This document shows, one piece after another, positions 37,001 to 45,614 of a stretch of 64,000 bases of DNA. The notes under the pieces were generated by a model, which had not been told where the DNA came from, did not search any database, and saw nothing but the letters and a program-made list of their open reading frames with translations. Origin of the DNA: Rhizobium leguminosarum bv. viciae USDA 2370 (GTDB lineage: Bacteria; Pseudomonadota; Alphaproteobacteria; Rhizobiales; Rhizobiaceae); assembly GCF_002008365.1 (NCBI RefSeq), contig NZ_MRDL01000059.1:592325-656324 (forward strand). Direction: 5' to 3'. The position numbers were made by a program, and so were the translations under genes. The first letter of the stretch is position 1; each line of letters starts with the position of its first letter.

Positions 37001-37885
37001 TTAGCGTCCACCAAAGCCGGAGCTGACGGTGATACCCTTGTAGATCACCCTCTGCAGCACAATGGCCAGGACGACGCCCGGCAGCATGGAGATCGTCGCA
37101 CCCGCCATGATGTAGTTCCACGCGGTGCCTTGCTGTGTCTGGAACAGGGTGAGCCCGAGCGGCAGCGTGGCTTTTTCAACGCCGCTGGTGGCGATCAGCG
37201 GCCAGAGGAAGCTCTTCCACTGCGCGATGAAGGTGAACAGCGACAAGAGGCCGATGGCCGGCATGGCAAGCGGAACGATGACCGTGACCAGGATGCGCAG
37301 GCGCGAAGCCCCGTCCATCATCGCCGCCTCGTCGAGATCCTTGGGAATGCCGAGGATGAACTGTCGCAGCAGAAAGGTGCCGAAGGAGCTGAAGGCGACC
37401 GGCAGGATCATGCCGTGATAGGTGTTGATCCAGCCGAACTTGCTGACGATGAGAAACAGCGGGATGACCAGCATCACCTGCGGGATCATCAGCGTACTGA
37501 GATAGGTGAGCAGCAACCCCTCCCGGCCGGGAAACTTTAGCCGGGCAAAAGCGTAGGCAGACAGGCAGGATACCGCAATCACGATCGCCGTGACGCCGCA
37601 GGCGACCACGAAGGAATTCAACAGGAAGGTTCCGAACGGCAGGGAAACCAGGGCTTCGACGAATGTTCCCCAACGATACTCCTCGGGGAAGATGCGGACC
37701 GGCACGGCCATCACCTCGGCATTGGAGCGCACCGCGTTCGACACCATCCAGAAGAAGGGGAAGAGGAAAAGCAGCGCGATCAGCGAAAGTGCCGTGTAGC
37801 TGACGAAGGCGCCGACGCGCCGCAATATGCGGTGACGATGCTGGGACACGGAATGCGGATGCCGTGAGGTCGGATCAATCGTCAT
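37001..37885 (-). CDS. ABC sugar transporter permease (CUT1, MalG-like), fucosidase operon
   Basis: 294 residues with about six membrane helices, beginning with ALSLIALLFLFPFFWMVSNAV. The EAA loop is EAAMMDGASRLRILVTVIVP. It overlaps the companion permease gene by 11 bases. It is the last gene of the operon fucosidase - binding protein - permease - permease. No ATPase gene follows; the next gene is a binding protein of another class. Confidence 0.92.
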   Translation of the reverse strand: MTIDPTSRHPHSVSQHRHRILRRVGAFVSYTALSLIALLFLFPFFWMVSNAVRSNAEVMAVPVRIFPEEYRWGTFVEALVSLPFGTFLLNSFVVACGVTAIVIAVSCLSAYAFARLKFPGREGLLLTYLSTLMIPQVMLVIPLFLIVSKFGWINTYHGMILPVAFSSFGTFLLRQFILGIPKDLDEAAMMDGASRLRILVTVIVPLAMPAIGLLSLFTFIAQWKSFLWPLIATSGVEKATLPLGLTLFQTQQGTAWNYIMAGATISMLPGVVLAIVLQRVIYKGITVSSGFGGR

Positions 37886-38801
37886 AATGCACCCATTTGC
37901 GCTGCATGTGGAATTGCAGGATGGTGAGCGCCATGATCATGACGAACATCACCCAGGCCAATGCGGAGGCATAGCCCATCTGGAAGTTGGTGAAGCCCTT
38001 CTGGTAGATGGCGAAACCGAGCGTGGCCGTCGCCGAGCCCGGGCCGCCGCGCGTCATCGCGAATATCTCGTCGAAGACCTGCAGCGAGGTGATCGCCGTC
38101 ATCACGGTGCCAAAGAAGATGGTCGGCGATATGAGCGGCAGGCGGATGCGCCAGAAGCGCTGCCAGGCATTGGCACCGTCGATCGTCGCCGCCTCGAGGT
38201 AATGCTTCGGCACGAGGTCGAGCGCGGCGTTGAACATCACAACGTTGTAGCCGACATTCGCCCACAGGGTGACGAGCACGACCGCCTGCATGGCCCAGCT
38301 CGAGCTCAACAGGAAATTCGGCAGACCGAGGCCGAGCGCGCGGATGATGCTGTCGGCCAGCCCGTCCGGCGTGAAGATCAGCAGCCATACCACCGATGCG
38401 GCGATGGTGGGCGTGAAGGTCGGCAGGAAGAAGATCACCCGGAAGATCGCCTTGCCGCGCTTCAGGCTCGATATCCAGACCGCGAGCGTCAGCGAGACGA
38501 TTATATTCAGCGCCAGATACTCGACGGCGAAGAACAGCGTGTTGCTCAATACGGTGTAGAAGGCCGGATCGACAGTGAAGAGCCTGATATAATTCTGAAA
38601 GCCGACGAAGGATGGCGTCGAGATCAGCTGCCAATTGGTAAAGCTGAGCGCCAGCGACGCCAGGATCGGCAGCGCCATGAAGACCATGAAGCCGAGGAAG
38701 CTCGGCAGCAGGAACAGCATGGCTGTCTGCGTCTCCGGCTTCAGGAAGCGCCGTGGCTGACCGGGCTGCAAGGGAACTGCGGCAACAGCGCTTTGCGACA
38801 T
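37875..38801 (-). CDS. ABC sugar transporter permease (CUT1, MalF-like), fucosidase operon
   Basis: 308 residues from ATG 38801, chosen for GGAGG five bases upstream; the frame stays open further up. The first membrane helix is TAMLFLLPSFLGFMVFMALPILASL, and the EAA loop is EAATIDGANAWQRFWRIRLP. It forms a heterodimer with the next permease. The leader between it and the binding-protein gene holds a palindromic repeat that could lower expression relative to the binding protein. Confidence 0.92.
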   Translation of the reverse strand: MSQSAVAAVPLQPGQPRRFLKPETQTAMLFLLPSFLGFMVFMALPILASLALSFTNWQLISTPSFVGFQNYIRLFTVDPAFYTVLSNTLFFAVEYLALNIIVSLTLAVWISSLKRGKAIFRVIFFLPTFTPTIAASVVWLLIFTPDGLADSIIRALGLGLPNFLLSSSWAMQAVVLVTLWANVGYNVVMFNAALDLVPKHYLEAATIDGANAWQRFWRIRLPLISPTIFFGTVMTAITSLQVFDEIFAMTRGGPGSATATLGFAIYQKGFTNFQMGYASALAWVMFVMIMALTILQFHMQRKWVHYDD

Positions 38802-38843
38802 GTCTTCCTCCATGCGCGGCAGGACCTGCCGCAGCGCGAGCTG

Positions 38844-38890
38844 GCGCATGACCCGAAAATCGGAATCGATTTTCCGATAGGATCATGCGC
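38844..38890. repeat. Palindromic rhizobial intergenic repeat
   Basis: Outer arms GCGCATGA / TCATGCGC and inner arms CGAAAATCG / CGATTTTCCG form a long hairpin. The type, with a CGAAAATCG...CGATTTTC core, is very frequent between genes in Rhizobium genomes. It lies inside the operon, after the binding-protein gene and before the permease gene. Confidence 0.75.
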
Positions 38891-38931
38891 AGATTTCAAA
38901 GCGACCGCGCGTCCTGTCGGACGCGCTGGCT

Positions 38932-40155
38932 CTATTGCTGTGCAAGGCTCTGGATAGACTCCATCGTCTGCTTGGCATCGGCGCTGCCGGCGAAAGCCGG
39001 CGGGAAATACTGGTTGAACAGGTTTTCCACCGCCGCCCAGTTGTTGGTGATCACGTAGGGCACGGAGTGCGCCAGGGAATAGTCGATGGCCTCGCCGCCA
39101 TTGGTGATGTCCTTGGCCGCCACCTTGTACCAGGCGGATTGCGACGCCGTGCGCGCCGGCAGGGCACGGCCCTGCTCAGCGAGATAGGATAAGGCTTCAG
39201 GGCTGGTCAGCACCTGGATCGCCTTCCAGGCAGCATCCTTGTTCTTGCTCGTCGTGGCGATGCCGAAACCGGAGCCTGCGGTGACGGCGGAAAGTTCGCC
39301 CTCATCGCGCGGCAGGGTGGTGAGGCCGATCTTGAACTTGGCCTGATCCTTCATGCCGATGATCGACCAGGGGCCGTCGATATACATGGCGACATTGCCC
39401 GAATTGAACCGCCCCTGGATGACATCACCGGGATCTGCGCCACCCGAGGGAACCAGCGGCGCGATCTTATCCTTGGCGGCGAAACCGACCACTCTCTCGG
39501 CGGCGGCAACTGCACTCGCACTGGTCAAGTCAAGCTCGCCGGCATCGTTGACGTATTTATCGCCCCAGGCCGCGGCCAGGACCGAATAGTTGGTCGGGGT
39601 GATACCGAAGCCATACTTGCCGTCCTTCGTCAGCTTCTTGGCGGCATCGGTGAACTCGGCAAGCGTCCAGCCCGGCTTCGGCAGCGGAACGCCGGCGGCT
39701 TCGAGCGCGTCCTGGTTATAATAGATGACCCACGGACCGACATCGTAGGGCAGGCCGTAAAGCTGCTTTTCGACGGACATGCCGCCAATGATCGAGGGGG
39801 TAAAGGCGCCGACGTCGAATTTGTCAGCCTCGATCCGGTCATTCAGGGGCTCGAGCAGCGAATAGAAGTTCGGCATGCGCAGCGACTGCATGGAAACGAT
39901 GTCGGCGAGTTGGCCCGATGCCGCCAGCACCGGCAGCCTCGTCCAATAATCGACCCAGCCCGTCGTCGTCAGCGTCACCTTGATGTCGGGATACTTGGCG
40001 GTCACCATCTCTGCCAGGTGTTGCCAGCTCTTGGTGTCGGTTTCGGAGCCGGTCCACATCTGCCAGGTCAGGTTGACCTGTTCGGCCGATGCGGCAGTGG
40101 CAAAAAGACTGCTGCCGATAGCGGCAAGCAAAAGCGTTTTCTGCAGAACCTTCAT
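38932..40155 (-). CDS. Sugar ABC transporter substrate-binding protein, fucosidase operon
   Basis: 407 residues from ATG 40155, preceded by GGAGGGAGGAG and followed at once by a signal peptide (KTLLLAAIGSSLFATAASA). Family 1 solute-binding fold: NLTWQMWTGSETDTKSWQHLAEMV, YGLPYDVGPWVIYYNQDALEAAGVP and NSGNVAMYIDGPWSIIGM. It lies directly downstream of the fucosidase gene (50 bases), so a fucose-containing oligosaccharide is the likely ligand. Confidence 0.93.
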   Translation of the reverse strand: MKVLQKTLLLAAIGSSLFATAASAEQVNLTWQMWTGSETDTKSWQHLAEMVTAKYPDIKVTLTTTGWVDYWTRLPVLAASGQLADIVSMQSLRMPNFYSLLEPLNDRIEADKFDVGAFTPSIIGGMSVEKQLYGLPYDVGPWVIYYNQDALEAAGVPLPKPGWTLAEFTDAAKKLTKDGKYGFGITPTNYSVLAAAWGDKYVNDAGELDLTSASAVAAAERVVGFAAKDKIAPLVPSGGADPGDVIQGRFNSGNVAMYIDGPWSIIGMKDQAKFKIGLTTLPRDEGELSAVTAGSGFGIATTSKNKDAAWKAIQVLTSPEALSYLAEQGRALPARTASQSAWYKVAAKDITNGGEAIDYSLAHSVPYVITNNWAAVENLFNQYFPPAFAGSADAKQTMESIQSLAQQ

Positions 40156-40205
40156 GGGTTTCTCCTCCCTCCATGAACGCAAAGGACACGCGAGTGCGAT
40201 CGAGC

Positions 40206-41525
40206 TCACGCCTTCAGGACGATCTCGATCACCGGCACGGTAACGTCCGGGCGCCGGACCGGCAGTTCGAGCGTGATCATGCCTTCCGGCACCGTCACGC
40301 CGATATTGGAATCCACATCCTTGGCATGGCTCAGCCAGTGCACCTCGCTGGCGTCGTGCAGGAACTGCGCATAGGCGATCCTGTCGGCGAGACCTTCGAT
40401 GTGGATGTGGCGGTAAGGCCAATTGTAGACGTGCAGATAAAGGCGGTTACCGCGCTGGGTATAACGGCAGCCAGCCGGCACCGGATAGCGGGAGGGCCCT
40501 GCCCCATAGATGGAACGTCCGTTGACGGCCATCCAGTTCTGATAGACCTCGAGCGCGCTGACGGCGCGCGCATCGAGCGTGCCCCGGCCGGTCGGGCCGA
40601 CATTCATCAGCAGGTTGCCGCCGAGCGCGACGGAATCGATCAGCAGCTGGATGATCTGTTCCGGGCTCTTCCAGGTATCTTCGTCGCGGTGATAACCCCA
40701 GGAGCCGCTGAAGGTGTGGCAGGCTTCCCAGAGTACCCCCTGGCTGGCGATGGCGGGTGCGACCCGCGGCGTATATTGCTCCGGCGTCGTGACGTCAGGC
40801 AGGTTGCCGGGCGGCAGGTCGAGGCGGTTGTTGACAATGATCTCAGGCTGCAGCTCGCGCACCAGATCAACCAGGCGCTCGCTCTCCCAGTCGGCGCGCC
40901 CCTTGCCGGGCAGGCCGCGATATTCGCGCCCGGGATAGCTGAAATCGAACCAGATGATGTCGATGCGGCCGAAGCCGGTCAGAAGCTCGCGCACCTGTTC
41001 GCGCATATAGGCAGCGTAGTTGGCTATGTTTCTGCCAGCGTTCAGCGCCTTGGCGTCGGGATGGTTGCGTAGCGGATGGTGAACGTCGATCGGGAAATCG
41101 GGATGGTGCCAGTCAAGCAGCGAATAGTAGAAGCCGATCTTCAGCCCTTCGGCGCGGAAGGCGTCGACCAGCGGCGTCAGCAGATCTTTGCCACAGGGCG
41201 TGTTCGTCGCCTTGTAGTCCGTCACCTTGCTGTCCCAGAGGCAGAAACCCTCGTGGTGCTTGGTCGTCACCACGACATATTTCATGCCGGCAAGACGCGC
41301 CCGGCGAGCCCATTCCTTGGGATCGTAGAGATCGGGATCGAAATTGTCGAAATAGCGCTGGTAGTGGTCGTCGGTCAGCTCTTCGCGGTTCTTCAACCAC
41401 TCGTGCCGGGCTCCCAAGGCATAGAGGCCCCAATGGATGAACATGCCCAGGCGATCCTGGCTGAACCAGGCGTGTTTGCCCGCCCCTCCTGATGCCGGAT
41501 TTTCCGGCTGGCGTTCCGAACTCAT
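40206..41525 (-). CDS. GH29 alpha-L-fucosidase, cytoplasmic
   Basis: 439 residues, retaining alpha-L-fucosidase. Motifs: RLGMFIHWGLYALGARHEW (His31), TTKHHEGFCLWDS (His90, His91) and the nucleophile in IDIIWFDFSYPG (Asp194; family consensus WFDG, here WFDF). LLMNVGPTGRGTLD follows near the end of the catalytic domain, then a short beta-domain. No signal peptide, so it cleaves imported fucosides inside the cell. It is the first gene of the operon; ATG 41525 has GGGAGGAG upstream. The operator at 41566 lies 40 bases before the start. Confidence 0.93.
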   Translation of the reverse strand: MSSERQPENPASGGAGKHAWFSQDRLGMFIHWGLYALGARHEWLKNREELTDDHYQRYFDNFDPDLYDPKEWARRARLAGMKYVVVTTKHHEGFCLWDSKVTDYKATNTPCGKDLLTPLVDAFRAEGLKIGFYYSLLDWHHPDFPIDVHHPLRNHPDAKALNAGRNIANYAAYMREQVRELLTGFGRIDIIWFDFSYPGREYRGLPGKGRADWESERLVDLVRELQPEIIVNNRLDLPPGNLPDVTTPEQYTPRVAPAIASQGVLWEACHTFSGSWGYHRDEDTWKSPEQIIQLLIDSVALGGNLLMNVGPTGRGTLDARAVSALEVYQNWMAVNGRSIYGAGPSRYPVPAGCRYTQRGNRLYLHVYNWPYRHIHIEGLADRIAYAQFLHDASEVHWLSHAKDVDSNIGVTVPEGMITLELPVRRPDVTVPVIEIVLKA

Positions 41526-41565
41526 GACAGGTTTCTCCTCCCTGTTTTCCGGTTGAACGTCATAT

Positions 41566-41577
41566 CGAACCGGTTCG
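41566..41577. promoter_or_regulatory. LacI-type operator of the fucosidase operon
   Basis: Perfect 12-base palindrome CGAACCGGTTCG in the 210-base divergent region, sharing the core GAACCGGTTC with the site at 41719. The central CG and length suit LacI-family binding. Confidence 0.85.
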
Positions 41578-41718
41578 GCAAATGATCATCTCGCCTGATC
41601 CTATATCTGTCAAGCCGAAATTCGCGATCACAAGATCAGAAAAGCAAACCCTGCAAAACAACTGATTTGAAGCATGCATGTTGCGCCGACCAATAAAATC
41701 GGACATAACAAGACATTA

Positions 41719-41728
41719 GAACCGGTTC
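41719..41728. promoter_or_regulatory. LacI-type operator of the regulator gene
   Basis: Perfect palindrome GAACCGGTTC ending seven bases before the ATG of the lacI-type gene. No ribosome site fits between, so the transcript may be leaderless or weakly translated. It suggests tight self-repression. Confidence 0.8.
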
Positions 41729-41735
41729 GATAGCT

Positions 41736-42743
41736 ATGACCACCATACGAGATGTCGCGCGCCTTGCGGGGGTTTCAATCTCGACCGTCTCGCTGGCGCT
41801 CAATAGCCCGAAGCGGGTCGGCGCCGAGACGCTTGACCGCATCCAGCAGGCGATAAAATCGACCGGTTACCGCATCGACCCGGTGGCCCAGACGCTGGCG
41901 CGCGGACGCAGTTCGCTGATCGGTTTCGTTTCGGCCAATCTCGGAAACATGTTCTTCGGCGACATCCGGCGAGAGATCGAGCACCAGGCGCTCGACCACG
42001 GCTATTTCGTCCTCATCGCCGACTCCTCCGGCAGGGCCGATCTCGAACGGGCGCTGCTGGAGCGGCTGGAGGCGCAGAAGATCGCCGGCATTGCGCTGGC
42101 GGCAAATGGGCGGGGCGAGGAGTACGCCACATTCCTGCGCGACTTCAAAACTCCGATCGTGATGTTCGACCAGAAAGTGGAGGGCGCCGAGCGCGATTTT
42201 GTCGGCTCCGACAATCCGCTGACCACCACCATCCTGACGGAACATCTGCTGCAGCTCGGCCACAGGCGCATCGGCTTCATCTCCGGGCCGAGCGGCCTGC
42301 ACACTGCCGACGAGCGCCTGAAGGGCTTCATGAACACGATGGCCGGCGCCGGTGTGGACATCGATCCTTCGCTGGTGGTCGAAGGCGGCTACACCAGGAC
42401 CGGCGGCCATGCACAGGCGATGCGGCTCTTGACCCGCCGCGACCGGCCGACCGCCATCATCGGCGCCAACAATATGACAGGCCTCGCAGCACTTCAGGTG
42501 ATGCAGGAGATGGGTTTCCGCTGCCCTGACGACGTGTCGCTAGCGATGGTCGACGACGTGCCCTGGAGCAATGTCATCACGCCCCGCATCACCATGGTGG
42601 TGCAGGATGCGCAGAAGCTCGGGGAATTGGCGGCGCAGCGTCTGCTGGCTAGAATAGCAAGCCCGGAGGGCGCCGCCGCACCGCCGCAGGATTTCATCCT
42701 GACGCCGAGATTCGTGCGCGGGGAATCGACCAGGCGGCTGTGA
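41736..42743 (+). CDS. LacI-family regulator of the fucosidase operon
   Basis: 335 residues. The helix-turn-helix TIRDVARLAGVSISTVSLALN begins at residue 3, with the hinge helix near PVAQTLARGR. The effector domain has GFVSANLGNMFFGDIRREIE, HRRIGFISGPSGLHTADERLKGF and a late AMVDDVPWSNVITPRIT. It is divergent from the fucosidase operon, with matching palindromes in front of both genes; repression lifted by a fucosyl sugar is inferred. Confidence 0.93.
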   Translation: MTTIRDVARLAGVSISTVSLALNSPKRVGAETLDRIQQAIKSTGYRIDPVAQTLARGRSSLIGFVSANLGNMFFGDIRREIEHQALDHGYFVLIADSSGRADLERALLERLEAQKIAGIALAANGRGEEYATFLRDFKTPIVMFDQKVEGAERDFVGSDNPLTTTILTEHLLQLGHRRIGFISGPSGLHTADERLKGFMNTMAGAGVDIDPSLVVEGGYTRTGGHAQAMRLLTRRDRPTAIIGANNMTGLAALQVMQEMGFRCPDDVSLAMVDDVPWSNVITPRITMVVQDAQKLGELAAQRLLARIASPEGAAAPPQDFILTPRFVRGESTRRL

Positions 42744-42852
42744 GTGCTTCCACCGGTCCTCACGCATATGCCAAAGCCGCGTCGAGAGATGTAAGCGCAG
42801 TGCCGGATTTTCACTGGCCGGCCGTTATGCATTGAAAGTCGGAAAAATTTGT

Positions 42853-42864
42853 CATACATGTGTG
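42853..42864. promoter_or_regulatory. Possible GntR-type operator
   Basis: CATACATGTGTG is a palindrome in 10 of 12 positions, seven bases upstream of the first possible start of the gntR gene. It could be a self-regulatory site; the evidence is weak. Confidence 0.35.
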
Positions 42865-42871
42865 ATGAATT

Positions 42872-43666
42872 GTGAATTTCGCAATGCCGCGTTTGAACGG
42901 CATGCGGATCAAAGCCGATGCGGGGGCGTGCGTGGCTATGCAGATGAAGGATCGCAGCAAAGGCTCCGGGTCGCTGGTCTCACAGGTCGGCGAAAGCCTC
43001 CGGCAAGCCATATTGAGCGGCCAGTATTCGGCCGGCGACAAGCTTCCGAGTGAGCATGAACTGACCGAAACGCACAGCGTCAGCCGCACCGTCGTGCGCG
43101 AGGCCGTGGCCGCGCTTCGCTCCGACGGGCTTGTCGAGGTGCGTCAGGGAGCGGGTATCTTCGTCCTCGGCGCCGATCCGGTTCTCTCCGCTGGGAAAGC
43201 CGACAAGGCCCGCGTTGTTTCCGATCTGGAAGTGCTCGAGATCAGAACGCCTGTCGAAATCGAAGCCGCCGGTCTTGCGGCCTTGCGCCGCTCGCCCGCG
43301 CAGGAGGAGGCGATTTTCGAATGCCACCGGAAAATCCTCCTGTGCATCGAGAGCGATCACTCCATTCGCGAGGCGGATCTGGAACTCCATGCCGCCATCG
43401 CCGAAGCCACGAACAATCCGCTCTTCCGGCAGTTCCTGGAGTCCCAGGGCTCGGCGATCATCCCGCAGTCGCGGCTGGTCCCTGAAACAAGGACAGCCGA
43501 GCAGACCGCCTACCGAAAGCTGATACACAGGGAGCACGAAGCGATCGTCATCGCCATCTCCGACAGGGACGATCAGGCTGCCCGCAACGCCATGCGTGAG
43601 CACCTGGTCGGCAGCCAGGCAAGGTACCGCAACCTGCTGAAGGATCTGCGAAGCTTTACGAGCTGA
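42872..43666 (+). CDS. GntR-family regulator (FadR/FCD type)
   Basis: Up to 264 residues. A winged helix-turn-helix (LPSEHELTETHSVSRTVVREAVAALRSDGLVEVRQGAGIFV) is followed by an all-helical FCD ligand domain (ELHAAIAEATNNPLF; HREHEAIVIAISDRDDQAARNAMREHL). The start is uncertain: GTG 42872 gives an N-terminal tail of about 30 residues, while ATG 42902 or 42938 would give the usual length. It stands between a LacI gene and a hydrolase gene, so the target is unclear. FCD regulators often respond to uronates, galactonate or small organic acids. Confidence 0.88.
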   Translation: MNFAMPRLNGMRIKADAGACVAMQMKDRSKGSGSLVSQVGESLRQAILSGQYSAGDKLPSEHELTETHSVSRTVVREAVAALRSDGLVEVRQGAGIFVLGADPVLSAGKADKARVVSDLEVLEIRTPVEIEAAGLAALRRSPAQEEAIFECHRKILLCIESDHSIREADLELHAAIAEATNNPLFRQFLESQGSAIIPQSRLVPETRTAEQTAYRKLIHREHEAIVIAISDRDDQAARNAMREHLVGSQARYRNLLKDLRSFTS

Positions 43667-43801
43667 TAGTTGATCCCGGAACTGTCTGGAAGCGTCCGCA
43701 GCGATTGGCGCGAATTGTCCGCTATTTGTCCGGTGCGCGCATTTTCTCGTGCCATCAAATTGCCGAATATGGCTTCATGATCAACCGCCATGGAGCAAAA
43801 A

Positions 43802-44368
43802 ATGTCCGGCCACGATACTGTCCTTCTCGTTATCGACGCCCAAGAGTCTTTCAGACAACGCGATTACTGGGATGAAAACCTGGCATCCGCCTACATCGAT
43901 CGTCAGCAGGCTCTGATCGACGGCGCGGAAGCCGATGGAATACCCATCATCCAGATCTTCCATGTCGATGAAAACGGGCCGTTTTCGGAAGCATCCGGAT
44001 TCGTCAGCACACTCGCCCCGCTCAGGATCACTCCCAAGGCGACGTTCAGGAAGGGGCGCCACAGCGCCCTGGTCGGTTCCGGTCTCGACGTGTGGCTGAC
44101 CGAGAACGGCGTCCGTCGTATCCTCGTCTCCGGCATTCGCACGGAACAGTGCTGCGAGACCACCACCCGACACGCCTCCGATCTCGGCTATCAGGTCGAC
44201 TATGTCGGCGAAGCGACCCTGACCTTCCCGATGACCGACGCAACGGGACGCACTTGGAGCGCAAGGGAAATCCGGGACCGGACCGAACTGGTCCTCTCAG
44301 GCCGTTTCGCTCGGATCGCGACCGTCGAACAGGCATTGGCGGGGCGCGAAAAGTCACTCGCCGCATGA
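43802..44368 (+). CDS. Isochorismatase-like cysteine hydrolase
   Basis: 188 residues from ATG 43802, which has GGAG six bases upstream (an ATG at 43790 overlaps that site). The catalytic triad of the family is visible: Asp in LVIDAQESF, Lys in KGRHSAL and Cys in GIRTEQCCETTTRHA. Members hydrolyse amides such as nicotinamide, carbamoyl compounds or isochorismate; this one cannot be assigned. Its stop overlaps the start of a GlxA-type regulator by 4 bases, a pairing often seen in proteobacteria. Confidence 0.88.
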   Translation: MSGHDTVLLVIDAQESFRQRDYWDENLASAYIDRQQALIDGAEADGIPIIQIFHVDENGPFSEASGFVSTLAPLRITPKATFRKGRHSALVGSGLDVWLTENGVRRILVSGIRTEQCCETTTRHASDLGYQVDYVGEATLTFPMTDATGRTWSAREIRDRTELVLSGRFARIATVEQALAGREKSLAA

Positions 44369-45375
44369 CGGACGCCGCGCAGCCCTTCGATATCCCGGTC
44401 TTCGTCGTCGTGCCGCCGCGCGTGCTGCTGCTCGACGTCGCCGGCCCGATCGAAGTGCTGCGCAAGGCGAACCTCGAACAGCGCACAGTCCGCTTTACCG
44501 TCACCTATATCGGCCCATCAGCGACGGTCGGCAGTTCGATCGGTCTTGCCGTTACGGGTGTCGTCGCATTGCCGGAACGCTTGCCCGATAGCGCGCTTGT
44601 CGTCATTGCCGGCAGCGCCGACGCCCCGATGGCAAACAGTCGTCCGTGGGACAAACAGGAACGCGCTGACCAGGCTGCCATTATCGCATGGCTGAAGCGC
44701 GCCATCCGTCCGGGAATTCGACTGGCTTCGATCTGCTCGGGCGCATTGCTCGCTGCCGAGGCCGGAATGCTCGACGGTCGCGAATGCACCACCCATCACG
44801 GCTGTATGGAAGATCTGATCAGGCTCGCGCCCACCGCGCGCGTCCGGGACAACCGGCTCTATGTCGAGGACGGAGACCGCCTCACGAGTGCCGGCATCAC
44901 CGCCGGCATAGACCTCATGTTGCATATCGTCGCCGAAGCGGTGGGGCATGCCTGCGCGCTTGCGGTGGCGCGATATCTTGTCGTCTATCTCAGGCGCGGC
45001 GGCTCGGATCCGCAGCTTTCGCCCTGGCTTGAAGGTCGCAACCATATTCACCCGGTCATTCACCGTGCACAGGATGCGGTGGTCGCCAACCCCACTCAGG
45101 ACTGGTCGGTGGCGTCCCTCGCCCGCCTCAGCGGCGCCAGCCCGCGCAACCTTTCACGGCTGTTCAACGAGCAGACGGGCATGAGCGTTACGGATTTCGT
45201 CAACCGCATGCGCGTGGCTCTTGCCCGCGAGATGCTCTCTGGTTCGCGGCTGGACATGGAGGCCGTCGCGATGCGCGCCGGCTTCGGCTCGGCGCGGCAG
45301 CTCCGCCGCGCCTGGAACCGTTTGAATGACGGCCCGCCGAGCGCGGCGCGGGCAAGGCTGCCCGCAGGTTCATAG
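44365..45375 (+). CDS. GlxA-family transcriptional regulator (DJ-1/PfpI + AraC)
   Basis: 336 residues from ATG 44365, which overlaps the hydrolase stop. The N-terminal DJ-1/PfpI-like domain (about 10-190) includes the elbow SICSGALLAAEAGML with Cys, and TTHHGCMEDL. The C-terminal AraC-type double helix-turn-helix (about 235-325) has WSVASLARLSGASPRNLSRLFNEQTG and AVAMRAGFGSARQLRRAWNR. The frame stays open far upstream but is only a shadow there. It probably controls the hydrolase or nearby genes; the ligand is unknown. Confidence 0.9.
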   Translation: MTDAAQPFDIPVFVVVPPRVLLLDVAGPIEVLRKANLEQRTVRFTVTYIGPSATVGSSIGLAVTGVVALPERLPDSALVVIAGSADAPMANSRPWDKQERADQAAIIAWLKRAIRPGIRLASICSGALLAAEAGMLDGRECTTHHGCMEDLIRLAPTARVRDNRLYVEDGDRLTSAGITAGIDLMLHIVAEAVGHACALAVARYLVVYLRRGGSDPQLSPWLEGRNHIHPVIHRAQDAVVANPTQDWSVASLARLSGASPRNLSRLFNEQTGMSVTDFVNRMRVALAREMLSGSRLDMEAVAMRAGFGSARQLRRAWNRLNDGPPSAARARLPAGS

Positions 45376-45506
45376 GCTGCTCACCACCGGTCACCAGATC
45401 GCGATGACGGTCGCGGACATATTCTCTCCCAATTTTCACGTTGAAGCGCTTGCCACGACGGGGGATGCATGGATGGAATTCCACGGGCTGCTTACCCATC
45501 CGTGAC

Positions 45507-45525
45507 TGAAAGCTAATTGAAAGCT
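45507..45525 (+). promoter_or_regulatory. Direct repeat resembling a PhoB/OmpR-type response-regulator box
   Basis: TGAAAGCT at 45507-45514 and again at 45518-45525, an 11-base period typical for tandem binding of OmpR/PhoB regulators. It lies about 90 bases upstream of the transporter operon at 45615, whose far end faces a two-component system of that class. Confidence 0.55.
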
Positions 45526-45614
45526 TCGACGTCATAGGAAGGGGCAGCATCGTGGAGGAGACACGGTCAAAGTGGCGAGACGACGATGCTAGCAAACCAC
45601 AGGAGGAGATTTCC

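Noticed and set aside
44092..44364. Upstream extension of the GlxA frame
   Set aside because: The sequence is an Arg-rich shadow of the cysteine hydrolase gene; the real start overlaps the hydrolase stop at 44365.
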